From Oxalobacter paraformigenes (GTDB lineage Bacteria; Pseudomonadota; Gammaproteobacteria; Burkholderiales; Burkholderiaceae_D): a stretch of DNA of 64,000 nt. How positions within the stretch are numbered: position 1 is the first letter of the stretch; each line of letters opens with the position of its first letter. The DNA is taken from positions 731,563-795,562 of the forward strand of contig NZ_KI392031.1 of NCBI RefSeq assembly GCF_000158475.2, written 5' to 3'. A program made the translations under genes and the position numbers. Below the pieces are notes generated by a model. The model ran no database searches. It was given only the letters and a program-made list of their open reading frames with translations, and was not told the origin of the DNA. Shown in pieces: positions 53,058-62,240 of the stretch.

Positions 53058-53083
53058 AAAAAGTCCCGTTGCCGGGACTTTTT
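53058..53083 (-). terminator. Intrinsic terminator of cold-shock gene
   Basis: AAAAAGTCCCG / CGGGACTTTTT, symmetric, so active in both directions. Lies 14 bases after the cold-shock stop. Confidence 0.8.
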
Positions 53084-53097
53084 GGCGTGGGGCCGGA

Positions 53098-53301
53098 TTA
53101 AACCGGCTGGATATTTTTGGCCTGCGGCCCTTTTTGGCCTGCGCCCGTTTCAAACCTGACCTTTTGCCCTTCAGTCAGCGACTTGAAGCCGCTGCCCTGA
53201 ATTTCGGAGAAATGGGCGAAAAGATCCGCGCCATGACTGTCAGGCGTGATGAAACCGAAACCCTTTGAATCGTTGAACCATTTTACAGTACCTGTTTCCA
53301 T
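53098..53301 (-). CDS. Cold-shock (CspA-family) protein
   Basis: 67 residues, single cold-shock domain. RNP1 KGFGFI at 13-18 and RNP2 DLFAHF at 26-31; [13 protein letters not shown] and QAKNIQPV are family signatures. Binds single-stranded RNA and DNA and melts mRNA structure. The 336 bases upstream hold no gene and may be a long 5' leader as in cold-inducible family members; I see no specific element. Confidence 0.95.
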   Translation of the reverse strand: METGTVKWFNDSKGFGFITPDSHGADLFAHFSEIQGSGFKSLTEGQKVRFETGAGQKGPQAKNIQPV

Positions 53302-53637
53302 CTGGAATTCCTTAAAAAATAATAAAAGAAGGGCAAACGCCCGTTTGGCAAGATAATCAAGGAAGACTGGTGAGACGATGAAGAAACTGTGAAAAACAGT
53401 ACAACGAGGCCAACTGAATCCGGAACTTGAAAATATTGTTCAGGCATATTAACACGAAAACGGACTGGCGGGTGAAATAAATCGGAAAAACCTGACCGTA
53501 CCGGTTCCGGACAGGACACGGCCCGAAAGCCCGCAGCGGTTTCGGGCAGAAATATCGCTTTTGCCGTTTTGGCGGCCGCCCGCAAGGCAGCGGAAAAAAC
53601 CGCCTTGAAGCCGCGGTGACCCCGAAAGACCCGAACG
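53302..53637. other. Gene-free stretch upstream of cold-shock gene
   Basis: Between the beta-lactamase stop and the cold-shock start. Probably contains the csp promoter and leader; no gene seen. Confidence 0.45.
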
Positions 53638-54609
53638 CTACTCGTCGAGCCGGAAAAGTTCCCGGACGCCGTGCCGCGCCGCAGCCAGGGGATTTTCGGA
53701 TGGGTGTAAACAGGATTCCCATGCCGCTCTGGAGAGGGCCGCAATCGTTTTTTCCGTTTCCAGTATGGAGTCTTTCGCTTCGCTGATAAAAACGCTGATC
53801 AGAACAGGCCTGCCGTCGGGCAGCATGATGATGCCGATATCGTTGACGCTCATTCCCCCGGCAGGGGATACGGCGCCGGTGCCGGTTTTATGGATCAGCG
53901 CCGTTCCGGCAGGGAGCGGATCGCGCAGCCGGCCGGGCCCCGTCAGGGTATCCCCCATCAGTTTCCAGAGCAGTTCCTGACTGGACGGCTTCAGCAGTTT
54001 CTTCCGGTAAAACAGGCGCAGCAGGCGGTTGGCGGCGGCCGGGGTCGCCGTATTGCGGAACTGCTTTTCCGGGTCACGGTGCATATCCGCTTCGGTAGCG
54101 CCGATTTCCATGCCCGTAATGCCCAGTCCCTTTATATAGCGATCGACCGCTTGCGGGCCGCCCAGAAGGCGCAGCAGGATATCGCACCCGTTATTGTCGG
54201 ACAGGGTGATGGTATCGCTGAGGATTTCCCGGAGCGGGATGGCGACATTCGCTTCCGGATATTTTTCCCGCAAGGGGCTGTGCGTGTCGGGAAGCAGATC
54301 GGAAGGGGCGAGAAAAACGGGATCGTCCAGATTCAGGCGTCCCTTGTCCACGCTGTCGAGCACGGCCAGCGCGACGGGAAACTTGACGACGCTTTGCATC
54401 GGAAACGGTTTGTCGGCGTTATGGGCCGCTTTCACGGCGCTGCCGCCGGATTCGATGGCCACGCCCACCTCGGCTTGCGTCTGTTTGACAATCGCATCGA
54501 CTTTCGCCTGCAAGGCCGGCGCTTCCGGAGGCTGGGCCAGCGCGAAAGCGAACGGACAAAGCGCGGCAAGTGCCACGCACACACAGTGGATCCAATTTTT
54601 TTTCATCAT
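53638..54609 (-). CDS. Class A beta-lactamase, subclass A2-like, copy 2
   Basis: 323 residues from ATGATG at 54604-54609. Signal peptide ends near FALA|QP. Motifs: S73-V-V-K76, SDN at 137-139, E173 in GATEADMHRD, KTG at 241-243. FRNTATPAAANRLLRLF parallels copy 1. Overall related but clearly diverged, so an old duplication or two acquisitions. The two genes are on the same strand with the cold-shock and zinc-ribbon genes between them. Hydrolytic spectrum cannot be told from sequence. Confidence 0.85.
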   Translation of the reverse strand: MMKKNWIHCVCVALAALCPFAFALAQPPEAPALQAKVDAIVKQTQAEVGVAIESGGSAVKAAHNADKPFPMQSVVKFPVALAVLDSVDKGRLNLDDPVFLAPSDLLPDTHSPLREKYPEANVAIPLREILSDTITLSDNNGCDILLRLLGGPQAVDRYIKGLGITGMEIGATEADMHRDPEKQFRNTATPAAANRLLRLFYRKKLLKPSSQELLWKLMGDTLTGPGRLRDPLPAGTALIHKTGTGAVSPAGGMSVNDIGIIMLPDGRPVLISVFISEAKDSILETEKTIAALSRAAWESCLHPSENPLAAARHGVRELFRLDE

Positions 54610-55060
54610 GGGACTATCCGGAAAGGGGCAAACCGGGCAAGACACAGAAAAACGGGCATCCCGGTCGGTAAAACGGGAAAAGGTTTGCAGGACGGCATTT
54701 TAACCCGGTGTGCGCGGCAACGGAACAGGGAAGCGTCCATAAACACGGAGACAGCCTTTCCCGCAAGTAAAGGCAGCGGGAAAAGGCCGGACACCGGCTG
54801 GCGGATGAATCCGGTTTTCGCCGGGTAAAAACCCTGTTCGGATTCCGCGTTTTCCGGAAAATGTTCACCTGGTTTCAGGCTGCCGGTGTGCCTGCGCCGG
54901 ACCTGCCGGCTGGAAAAACGGTTTGCCGGAAGCCGCCCGGACGGTTTTGCCGGACGCTTCCGCGCTTTCCCGGCAGCGGCATCCGGTTTCTTTTCTGCGG
55001 GGGAACCGCAGAAGCCCGCCGCATCGTCCCGAACGTCCGGAGCGGAAACGGAACCCGCAA
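54610..55060. other. Gene-free stretch
   Basis: Long open frames run through here only because the adjacent octanucleotide repeat has no stops. No supported gene. Confidence 0.45.
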
Positions 55061-55300
55061 ATCCTCAAATCCTCAAATCCCGAAATCCCGAAATCCCGAA
55101 ATCCCGAAATCCCGAAATCCCGAAATCCCGAAATCCCGAAATCCCGAAATCCCGAAATCCCGAAATCCCGAAATCCCGAAATCCCGACATCCCGACATCC
55201 CGACATCCCGACATCCCGACATCCCGACATCCCGACATCCCGACATCCCGACATCCCGACATCCCGACATCCCGACATCCCGACATCCCGACATCCCGAA
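55061..55300 (+). repeat. Octanucleotide tandem repeat, 30 units
   Basis: Two ATCCTCAA, then 13 ATCCCGAA, then 14 ATCCCGAC, then one ATCCCGAA: 30 units of 8 bases in 240 bases. All three plus frames are open across it. Blocks of pure variants show expansion by slippage in steps. It lies ~270 bases upstream of P1 copy B. Confidence 0.95.
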
Positions 55301-55566
55301 ACGGTTTGGCCAACGCGCTGTGCCCGCTGACAGCGCCCATGCCGGTATCGTTTCGGGGGGGCGACAAAACACGAACGGAGGGAAGGCACAGGACGCGGCG
55401 TTCCCGCAAAGAGCCCTTCATCCCGATTTCCGTCCAGCCCGGCGACCCGGCCGTTTTTTCCATGCGCTGGCGGGTACGGGATGTATTTTTCAGACCTTTT
55501 AATGTCTGAAAATCCCTGGATTCCTGTCTTTTTTCCACCGGCGCCATCTGTTTCGCCGGAAAGAAT

Positions 55567-55615
55567 CATAAAAATGCCATAAATGTCCGGAAACGGTCTG
55601 AAACAGGTGTATAAG
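55567..55615 (+). promoter_or_regulatory. P1-class promoter, copy B (isolated phage gene)
   Basis: CATAAAAATGC (55567) and CATAAATGTCC (55578) in tandem, TCCGGA at 55586-55591, 18 bases with GGTCTGA, TATAAG at 55610-55615. Near identical to copy A at 31616, 24 kb away, though host genes surround it here. Confidence 0.65.
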
Positions 55616-55804
55616 AATGAGAGGCTTTCCGTTTTTCGCTTTCCGGCAGACTGTTTTGGCGGCGCGGCTTGCGCGCGGCCGGGATTTTCGGGTCTGGCGG
55701 AACAAACGGAAAGGGCTCTGGCCGGAAAGGCCGCCGGAAAACGGTTTTCCGGCCTTCCGAAAAACCGGAACGATAACGCGTTCCGATCATGTAAAGGAGT
55801 TTTT

Positions 55805-56287
55805 ATGAATAGTTTCATGAATGGATTTTTCAGGGCGATGGCCATGCCGAATACGGCGGACAACCTGTATGCGGCGGGTTCGGCGCTCAGCAAATGGATT
55901 GCCGAGCAAAGGGAAAAATCCGCTGCAAAAGAGCGTTTTGAAAAAAGTATGAACATGGATGCGCCCGTCTTGCGCAAAACCGTGCCGGCCGCCACAGGCG
56001 GGACGAATGCCGCACGGGGCGCGAACCGCACGCTCTTTGGCGACATATATGCCGGCGGATCGGCCGGTTCGGGGACGGCTCCTTCAGGGCAGCAGGCGCC
56101 GGACGGGTATGAATTCGTCAACCGCCACCAGAATGAATCGGACAGGATGCTCAGAGAATTGCATCATGGACTGGTGGATTTCATGAACAGCGGCAATCCC
56201 GATCCGAATGCCGCAGTCGGGAACAATCCGGTGGCGCCGCGCGGACGCCATGTCGAAAATCCCGTCATCGACAATCGCCGCCGCTAG
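55805..56287 (+). CDS. Isolated probable phage protein
   Basis: 160 residues, AAAGGAG 6 bases before the ATG. Starts MNSFMNGFFRAMAMPN, then a helix SALSKWIAEQREKSAAKERFE, and a Gly/Asn/Pro-rich polar remainder. Composition resembles the small virion-type proteins at 18694 and 33184. Only gene behind P1 copy B, so assigned to the phage regulon by its promoter. No family recognised. Confidence 0.5.
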   Translation: MNSFMNGFFRAMAMPNTADNLYAAGSALSKWIAEQREKSAAKERFEKSMNMDAPVLRKTVPAATGGTNAARGANRTLFGDIYAGGSAGSGTAPSGQQAPDGYEFVNRHQNESDRMLRELHHGLVDFMNSGNPDPNAAVGNNPVAPRGRHVENPVIDNRRR

Positions 56288-57836
56288 GGAAGAGGCGGTT
56301 GCCGGCACACCTGCCCGGGCGCTGCGATATCGCCGGGAAAACAGGGGTCTAAAGGCAGCGCGGCCTTTGGGGAGCTGATGCCGGGCGAAAGCGGCGCTTT
56401 TTCGGGGAAGACGCGGATTGTCCCGTTTGCCGGTGGCCGGGGATGGACAAGCCGGCAAAGACGGTTTCCTGTCCGGCAGCGGGAACGGCCGGAGGGCCAG
56501 CCGGCATACCGGAGCGCAAACGGCCAAATCGGGCCGGACGGCCTTTTCCTTTCTGATCCGCGGTAAAAACAGATGGCCCGGTCTGCCCGCGAAAGGCCGG
56601 CTCGGAAAACACATCCGTTTTTTCGGGAAAAGGCGGGTTTTGGCGGGAGATGGCCTCATCCGTTTCATCAGGCCGCTTTTCGGAAAACCTCTCTCCGGCT
56701 GTGGACGATGGCTGGCGGCCGCCTCGCCGTTTCAGCGGGTGCCGTTTCCCCGCAGGCGTTTCCAAAAGAGCGGGCGGCTGTCGGAAGGCGGCTGGCAAAG
56801 GCCGCCTCGCATGCGGGCCGGAAACGGGCAGCGGGGGGTGACGGGCGGCAAGCTGTCCTCATGGCATGGGTCTGAGTCTGTCTGAACCGCATTCCTGCCG
56901 CGTCTGCCGGATTGCCAAAAGAACGGGCCCGGTACGCCATGACAGGGCCGGGTCACCGGCGGGGAAAAAGGGCGGGAGCGGTCGCCGCTTTCACGAATGG
57001 GCGGGACAGGGAGAGGTCAGAGACGGGATGAATCAAAAAGGCGGAAAAGGGCGTCAAACCCGCCTGCCTACCGGGTTTTAAGGTTTTGGTAAAAAATGGT
57101 GATTTCCGGGCGGTTCGGGTGAAAGGGCGGGAAAAAGACGGGAAATCCCGCTTTGGATCGGGAAAAAATCCTTATTAAATCGCCGAAAAATACCCTTCAG
57201 ACGATTCACAAGGCCTTTTTATCGGGCATGGTGACTGAAAATACTGGCCGGAAACCCGATCCGGTTCATCCGGAAATCAGGCCCGCCGTACTAGCGGGCC
57301 TTGCGGTGAGAGGCCGTTTCCCGCTTCCGGCAAAGAGCGGGGCCGAAACGGAGCGTCGCATTCGTTTTCCCGTGTCTTTTCCCTTTCCCCGTTGCCCTGT
57401 CTGTTTTCCTTGCCCGCCGGATGGCTGCGGAAAAGCCAGCCTTTGCTGAGGCAGGAGGAAAACGCTTCCTGAACGGCCGGAAAAACCCGACGACCCGCCG
57501 GAAACCGCGGGCGGCCGGAAAGAAGCCGGGAAAAAGCGGGGAAAAGGGCGCTTTGCAAATGAACGGGAAGCGGCGGGATGAACAGGGCGCCTGCCCGCTG
57601 AAAAAGCCGGCAACGGCATTCGCTTCGGGAGAAACAGGCCGTTGCGGTCAGGGGACGGCCTGTCCCTTGCGCAACCGGCGCGGGGTTCAGGCGCGGAAAA
57701 AGGTATCCCTTCGCCGTTTCGCCCACGGAAAAGGCCGTCTCCGCATTTGACGGACTCGTCACGTCCGTTCCGTTGCCGCCGGCCATCGGACGGGAAAGCC
57801 GGACGCGGCCGGAGGAAAAAGCCGGAGAAAAAACCC
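56288..57836. other. Gene-free GC-rich stretch of 1.5 kb
   Basis: Many overlapping frames on both strands, none with a ribosome site or recognisable product. A short GGCCCGC/GCGGGCC hairpin near 57280-57300 is the only structure noted. Confidence 0.4.
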
Positions 57837-59039
57837 TCAGATATAGTCCGAAATATACGGTTTTTCCGGAATCAGCGCATTGTCCAGCAGCCGGAGCGTC
57901 GCCTCGTCGGCTTCGATCCGATCCAGTTTTGCCAGCTCGGACGCCCGCTTGTAGCCCAGAAGCAATGTCGTCAGGGTGCCGATCGACATGGACGCCCGGC
58001 GTTCCGCCTCTTCGTTTGAGAGCGTGCCCTTGCCGTCCCGGAAGGAAACGGTGAACGGGCGGTCGTTCCATTCCAGAAACGGATCGGAAATGACGAGTGT
58101 GATTTTCCCGGCCGCTTCCGGCTCGAAGCGGTAATTTTTCAGGAACATTTCCACATCGACGATCCGGCCCATGATATAAGGCCGGATCGTTTCCCGGATA
58201 TCGCTGTCTTCCAGACTGAACGCGATGGGTTCGCTGAAATAATTGCTGCCGCCGACTTCGTTTATCATGGATTCATGGGCGCTGACGTATTTCATCAGGC
58301 CCTTCCGGGCTTCGCTGTTGATGTAAATCATTTCCCGGATGGACATGACGTCGTCCCGGATCAGATAGACCATATAACCTGTCGGCCGGTCGGCCGCATC
58401 GTAATAGACGGCGACTGCCGTGTCATCCTCGTTCCAGCGCCAGTATTCTTCCCAGGCCAGAGGGTTGCGGAACAGGCAGCCGTGCGTCTGTTTCGCGAAC
58501 CGGGTGTGCAGTTTCATGAAATCGGGATTGTCCCAGGGCACCCGGCGCACATAGCCCGGCACGTCGATAAGTTTCGGAAGCTGGACGTCCCGTATGCGGT
58601 ACGACATCTTGTCGGAGACGATTTCCCAGCCGCGCTTGCGGTAGAGCGGAATCGAATACGGATAAAGCAGGGTGAGCGATTGCCCGTTTTTCCGCATTTC
58701 CGTCAACCCCCGCTTCATCAGCCTCGACATGAGGCCCATCCCGGAATATTCCGGATAAGTGGCGACACTGGTTACGAAGCCGATGGGATATACAACCGAA
58801 TGGATGTTCATTTCCAGCGGATAAACGGCGAACTGGGAAACCAGTTCGCTGCCGTCGAAACAGCCCCAGACATTGGCGCGTTCCAGAATCGGGAATTTCG
58901 ACTGCTTGATGTCGTCTTCTTCCCAGCCGTATTCCTGAAGGGTTTTTTCCGTGACCTGAAAGGCGTAACGGAGCAGCGCGTTGTACTGATCCAGATGTTG
59001 CGCCGACAGGGCCTCGATATGAAAATTGCTTTTGACCAT
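57837..59039 (-). CDS. Eis-like GNAT acetyltransferase
   Basis: 400 residues from ATG 59039 (MVKSNFHIEALS), with CAGGTG upstream. Two GNAT units followed by an SCP2-like C-terminal domain, the Eis layout and length. The acetyl-CoA loop is VTSVATYPEYSGMG at 89-102. The protein ends ISDYI, with its terminal carboxylate free as in Eis, where it acts as base. Eis enzymes acetylate amines such as aminoglycosides or peptides; the native substrate here is unknown. Confidence 0.8.
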   Translation of the reverse strand: MVKSNFHIEALSAQHLDQYNALLRYAFQVTEKTLQEYGWEEDDIKQSKFPILERANVWGCFDGSELVSQFAVYPLEMNIHSVVYPIGFVTSVATYPEYSGMGLMSRLMKRGLTEMRKNGQSLTLLYPYSIPLYRKRGWEIVSDKMSYRIRDVQLPKLIDVPGYVRRVPWDNPDFMKLHTRFAKQTHGCLFRNPLAWEEYWRWNEDDTAVAVYYDAADRPTGYMVYLIRDDVMSIREMIYINSEARKGLMKYVSAHESMINEVGGSNYFSEPIAFSLEDSDIRETIRPYIMGRIVDVEMFLKNYRFEPEAAGKITLVISDPFLEWNDRPFTVSFRDGKGTLSNEEAERRASMSIGTLTTLLLGYKRASELAKLDRIEADEATLRLLDNALIPEKPYISDYI

Positions 59040-59323
59040 AAATTCACCTGATTTTCCCGCGCCGTTTTGGGGCGCGTTTTCAGCCGGCCGGCCCGGATGC
59101 GGGTCTTGCCGGCAACCTGATTTTTTCAACCGGGCCTGCCGCCCGGTTCGCGGAGGGCCTTTCAAGAGGCGTCTTTAAAACAGGGCAAAAAGAAAGGGAA
59201 TGGCGCAGGCCTGCCGTCCGCTTTCCGGCGCAAAAGCGGTGTATTCGCGCTTTTGCCGGGCTTCCGGGGTCTTTTCAGCGGAAAAGACCCCGAAGGGACA
59301 GGGAAGGCAGTTGAAAGCCGGTT

Positions 59324-59647
59324 TTAATCGTTTGACAGATACGCCTGATCGACCGTTTGAAGAGTGAATGAAAAAGAAACATCGCCGTTTCGTCCGGCAA
59401 CCGTTTCCCTGCGGCTTTCCGCCGGGCGGAAAGGAACGGGAAAACAGTCGCCGTCCGTCAGTTCTTCAACAGGAAGCCCCGTTTTGCAGGCGAAGCGAAA
59501 CGGGCCATTCCCGCCTGTTGCCAGTATAGAACGATAAAAACGGGACAGGGCCGTTTTCATCAAACGAAACGTTTTTTCCGGGCGGATTGCCATAGCGAAG
59601 CGGGAAGCGTCCGGCAAACGGATGACGATGGAACCGGTATCCATCAT
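59324..59647 (-). CDS. Small hypothetical protein
   Basis: 107 residues starting MMDTGSIVIRLPD; strand-rich with a central helix (KTFRLMKTALSRFYRSIL). It reads like real protein, but no ribosome site is evident and both flanks are non-coding. No family recognised. Confidence 0.4.
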   Translation of the reverse strand: MMDTGSIVIRLPDASRFAMAIRPEKTFRLMKTALSRFYRSILATGGNGPFRFACKTGLPVEELTDGDCFPVPFRPAESRRETVAGRNGDVSFSFTLQTVDQAYLSND

Positions 59648-59798
59648 AGCACACCGGCCGTTTTTCCGCAGAAAGCGGCGGAAAAGGCGCGATGGTGGCG
59701 ACCGCGGGAAAGCACCGCAGACCGGGGAGAGAAGAAGCCTTCGCTTTCCGGGGAAGTTTCATCCGGCGGAAAAACCGGCAAAACCGGCAAAAGCCCGG

Positions 59799-60440
59799 TC
59801 AGAAAAAATCCTTTTTCAGCCGCCAGGCCTGCCGCAGATAGTCGCGGGCCCGCTTTTCGGCTTCGGCGCTCCGGCTGGCAAAACCGTCGGCACGGGGAAG
59901 TTCGGCGGGGCTTTTCAGGCCGCAGGCATCAGCCATGAAATTTTTCAGAATGGAGAGGGGATCCGTTTTCATGCGGGTAGCCAGTTCGATGAATTCGAAC
60001 GGAACGGGGACGGGATAAGGTTCCGTATTGTCCGAGACGAAGCGGCCTCCCTCGCCGGGCACAAGGCCGCGGGGCGCGAGAAAACCGTCGGGATTTTTTG
60101 CGTTGCGCCAGCCGATGCAATTGAGATTGTAAGGGCTGTCGATATATTCATAATCGTCGAGATCGAAAGCGCGGCGCAGCGTCTGGTCAGGATAGGCGTC
60201 GAAACGGTAAAGGCTTCTTGAACGCGGGGTGCCGGACGTTTTCCGGCGAACCAGTCTGGCCAGTCCGATAAGGCCGGTTTCCTCACCGCTTTCCTTCAGG
60301 CGCTTTTCCCATTGCCGGACATTGACCGGATCGGCTGGCAAAAGCAGTTCCCTGTCCTGATAATCGACAACCAGTTTCTCGCTGTTGTCCGTGACAAGAA
60401 CGCTTTTCAGGCGTGCATCATAATAAAGTGTGGGTCTCAC
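59799..60440 (-). CDS. Hypothetical protein
   Basis: 213 residues from GTG 60440 (VRPTLYYDARLKSVLVTD); the upstream in-frame sequence is basic and low-complexity, so the GTG is preferred. Alpha/beta in appearance, with DDYEYIDSPYNLNCIGWRN and PVPFEFIELATRMKTDP, and a basic helical end (ARDYLRQAWRLKKDFF). No signal or membrane segment. Not recognised. Confidence 0.6.
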   Translation of the reverse strand: MRPTLYYDARLKSVLVTDNSEKLVVDYQDRELLLPADPVNVRQWEKRLKESGEETGLIGLARLVRRKTSGTPRSRSLYRFDAYPDQTLRRAFDLDDYEYIDSPYNLNCIGWRNAKNPDGFLAPRGLVPGEGGRFVSDNTEPYPVPVPFEFIELATRMKTDPLSILKNFMADACGLKSPAELPRADGFASRSAEAEKRARDYLRQAWRLKKDFF

Positions 60441-60698
60441 GAGTGTTCCGGTCGGCTGGGAGTGAATCGGGTGGCGTCCTGTCGGGCGCGTTTTTGCCGC
60501 TTGCGCGGGCAACGCGGAAATGTAACGGAAAAACGGAAACTTGGCAATGCGTTGCCTCATGCCGGAACCGGAAAAAGCGGGCCGGCCCGGAAAAGGCGAA
60601 AAAACGCGCCGCCCCGGAAAAAACCGGCAAAAAAGCCTGGAAAACGCAATAAAAAAGGAACGGGATTCTCCGTTCCTTTTGGGTTGCCAGCTGGCGGC

Positions 60699-61061
60699 CT
60701 AGCGGATAACAATGACGCGTTTGACGTCGATTTCAGGCGCGCGCATCAGATCCTTGTCAACCTTGCCCTGGATTTCGACTGCCGTATTGGCGTCGACGCG
60801 CTGGCCGGCGAAATCCTCCTCATCAATTTCCACCTGAATCGTGCCGGTGCCGTCGTTGAACTGGTACATGTCGTCCGAGAGGCGGGACGTGATTTTTCCG
60901 CGCAGCGTCACCCGGACGTCGTCCACCGGATTTTTCAGGATCTCGGCGACATTCCGGTAGGAAGCGGCCTGATTCGGGCCGACATACTGGGCGTGCGCCG
61001 CGCTGGCGGCGCACAGGACGCCGGATGCGACGAGCAGACTGGCCGCGATTTTCTTGAGCAT
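60699..61061 (-). CDS. Periplasmic OB-fold stress protein (YgiW/YdeI type), copy 1
   Basis: 120 residues from ATG 61061, AAAGGAG upstream. Signal peptide 1-24 (ASAAHA|QY). Mature OB-fold of the BOF family: YVGP..., KNPVDDVRVTLRGKITSRL, YQFNDGTGTIQVEID, VDANTAVEIQGKVDKD and IDVKRVIVIR. Family members protect against peroxide, acid and cationic peptides. First of three tandem paralogues, each in its own unit. Confidence 0.85.
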   Translation of the reverse strand: MLKKIAASLLVASGVLCAASAAHAQYVGPNQAASYRNVAEILKNPVDDVRVTLRGKITSRLSDDMYQFNDGTGTIQVEIDEEDFAGQRVDANTAVEIQGKVDKDLMRAPEIDVKRVIVIR

Positions 61062-61387
61062 TTTTTCTCCTTTATCCATCGTAAAAAAACGGGTTGATAA
61101 AAAAAACGGTACCGCCATGGCGCGTGTGACACACAAAACGACAGCAAACTCATAAAGCCCACAAGGCTTGCGCAACCGTTGCCTGTCCGGCAAATTGTCC
61201 GGTTGCCGCCGGCCGGCGGCAAAAACCGCTAAAACGGCTGAACCGGCCGGCCGGGTTTACCGGGCCGCCCGCGCGCAAACGGGCAGCCAGAGGCGGCTGG
61301 CGGAAACGGTTCCGCCAAAGCGGCAGACAGGAAGGGAAGTCTGGCCATTTCCTGCCGCAAACGCCGGAACCGGCCAAAAGCCGGAGA

Positions 61388-61777
61388 TTACCGGATGACC
61401 GTCAGGCGTTTGACGTCGATCTTCGGCTTTTGCATGAGATCCTTGTCCACTTCACCCCAGATTTCAACCCGGGTATTGGCGTCAACGCGCTGGCCGGCGA
61501 ATTCTTTCGGGCCGATCTTGACGTCGATCGTGCCGGTGCCGTCCGTGAACTGATACATCTTGTTCGACACCTGCCTTGCAATGGTGCCTTTTAAGGAAAC
61601 ATACACGTCGTCCACCGGATCTTTCAGGATTTCGGCGACGTTTTGGTACTGTTTGACCTGGCTTGGGCCGACGTACTGGGCCTGCGCCGTATTCATGGCG
61701 CACATGACGCTGGTGATGACCAAAAACACGGCGCCGCAGGCAATGGCGAAAGAACTGATAGCTGTTTTCTTGAACAT
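61388..61777 (-). CDS. Periplasmic OB-fold stress protein, copy 2
   Basis: 129 residues, signal peptide of ~33 residues ending TAQA|QY. Same fold as copy 1, closest to it (KDPVDDVYVSLKGTIARQV; YQFTDGTGTIDVKI; VDKDLMQKPKIDVKRLTVIR). The 326 bases between it and copy 1 hold no gene. Confidence 0.85.
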   Translation of the reverse strand: MFKKTAISSFAIACGAVFLVITSVMCAMNTAQAQYVGPSQVKQYQNVAEILKDPVDDVYVSLKGTIARQVSNKMYQFTDGTGTIDVKIGPKEFAGQRVDANTRVEIWGEVDKDLMQKPKIDVKRLTVIR

Positions 61778-61856
61778 GATCGCATCCTTTGCAAAAGGTT
61801 GAAAAAGGAAAGGTTGTCCCGGTGTTTTCCGTTCGGGCCGTCAGCTGGCGAACGCC

Positions 61857-62240
61857 TTATCTGGCCTGTGCCGGAATGCCGATCCGCTTGACGTCGATTT
61901 TGGGCGGTCTCAGGGCGTCCGTATCGACTTCGCCGGCAATCTCGATCACGGTATCCGGGCCGATCCGGCGTCCGGCAAACACGTTTTCGTCAATATCGAC
62001 AACGATGGTGCCGGTCTTGTCGGCAAACTCGTATTCATCGTGTTTCAGCTGTTTGGTCAGCTTGCCTTTCAGGATAACCGCTTCGTCGTCAACCGGATTT
62101 TTCAGCACGGATCTGACGGTGGTCTTGGCCTTGATGCGGGTCGGGCCGACATACTGGGCGCTGGCGGTGGAAGAAACGGCCAAAAGGCCGATGGAACAGG
62201 CCGCGGCAAGCAGGCCGGTCAGCAGTTTTCTGGAAATCAT
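61857..62240 (-). CDS. Periplasmic OB-fold stress protein, copy 3
   Basis: 127 residues, AAAGGAGTG upstream, signal peptide ending ASA|QY. KNPVDDEAVILKGKLTKQL and YEFADKTGTIVVDID place it in the same family, but it is the most diverged copy and ends GIPAQAR. The three differ mainly in charged surface residues. Confidence 0.85.
   Translation of the reverse strand: MISRKLLTGLLAAACSIGLLAVSSTASAQYVGPTRIKAKTTVRSVLKNPVDDEAVILKGKLTKQLKHDEYEFADKTGTIVVDIDENVFAGRRIGPDTVIEIAGEVDTDALRPPKIDVKRIGIPAQAR

Noticed and set aside
55700-55760. Frequent GGAAAACCGG/CCGGTTTTCC palindromes in intergenic DNA as a REP element
   Set aside because: They occur as scattered short words throughout the GC-rich non-coding regions with no fixed unit; this looks like general composition rather than a defined repeat family.
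54865-56121. Long frames on both strands through the octanucleotide repeat (up to 418 residues)
   Set aside because: They are open only because the 8-base unit has no stop in any frame; flanks read as non-coding and starts lack ribosome sites.
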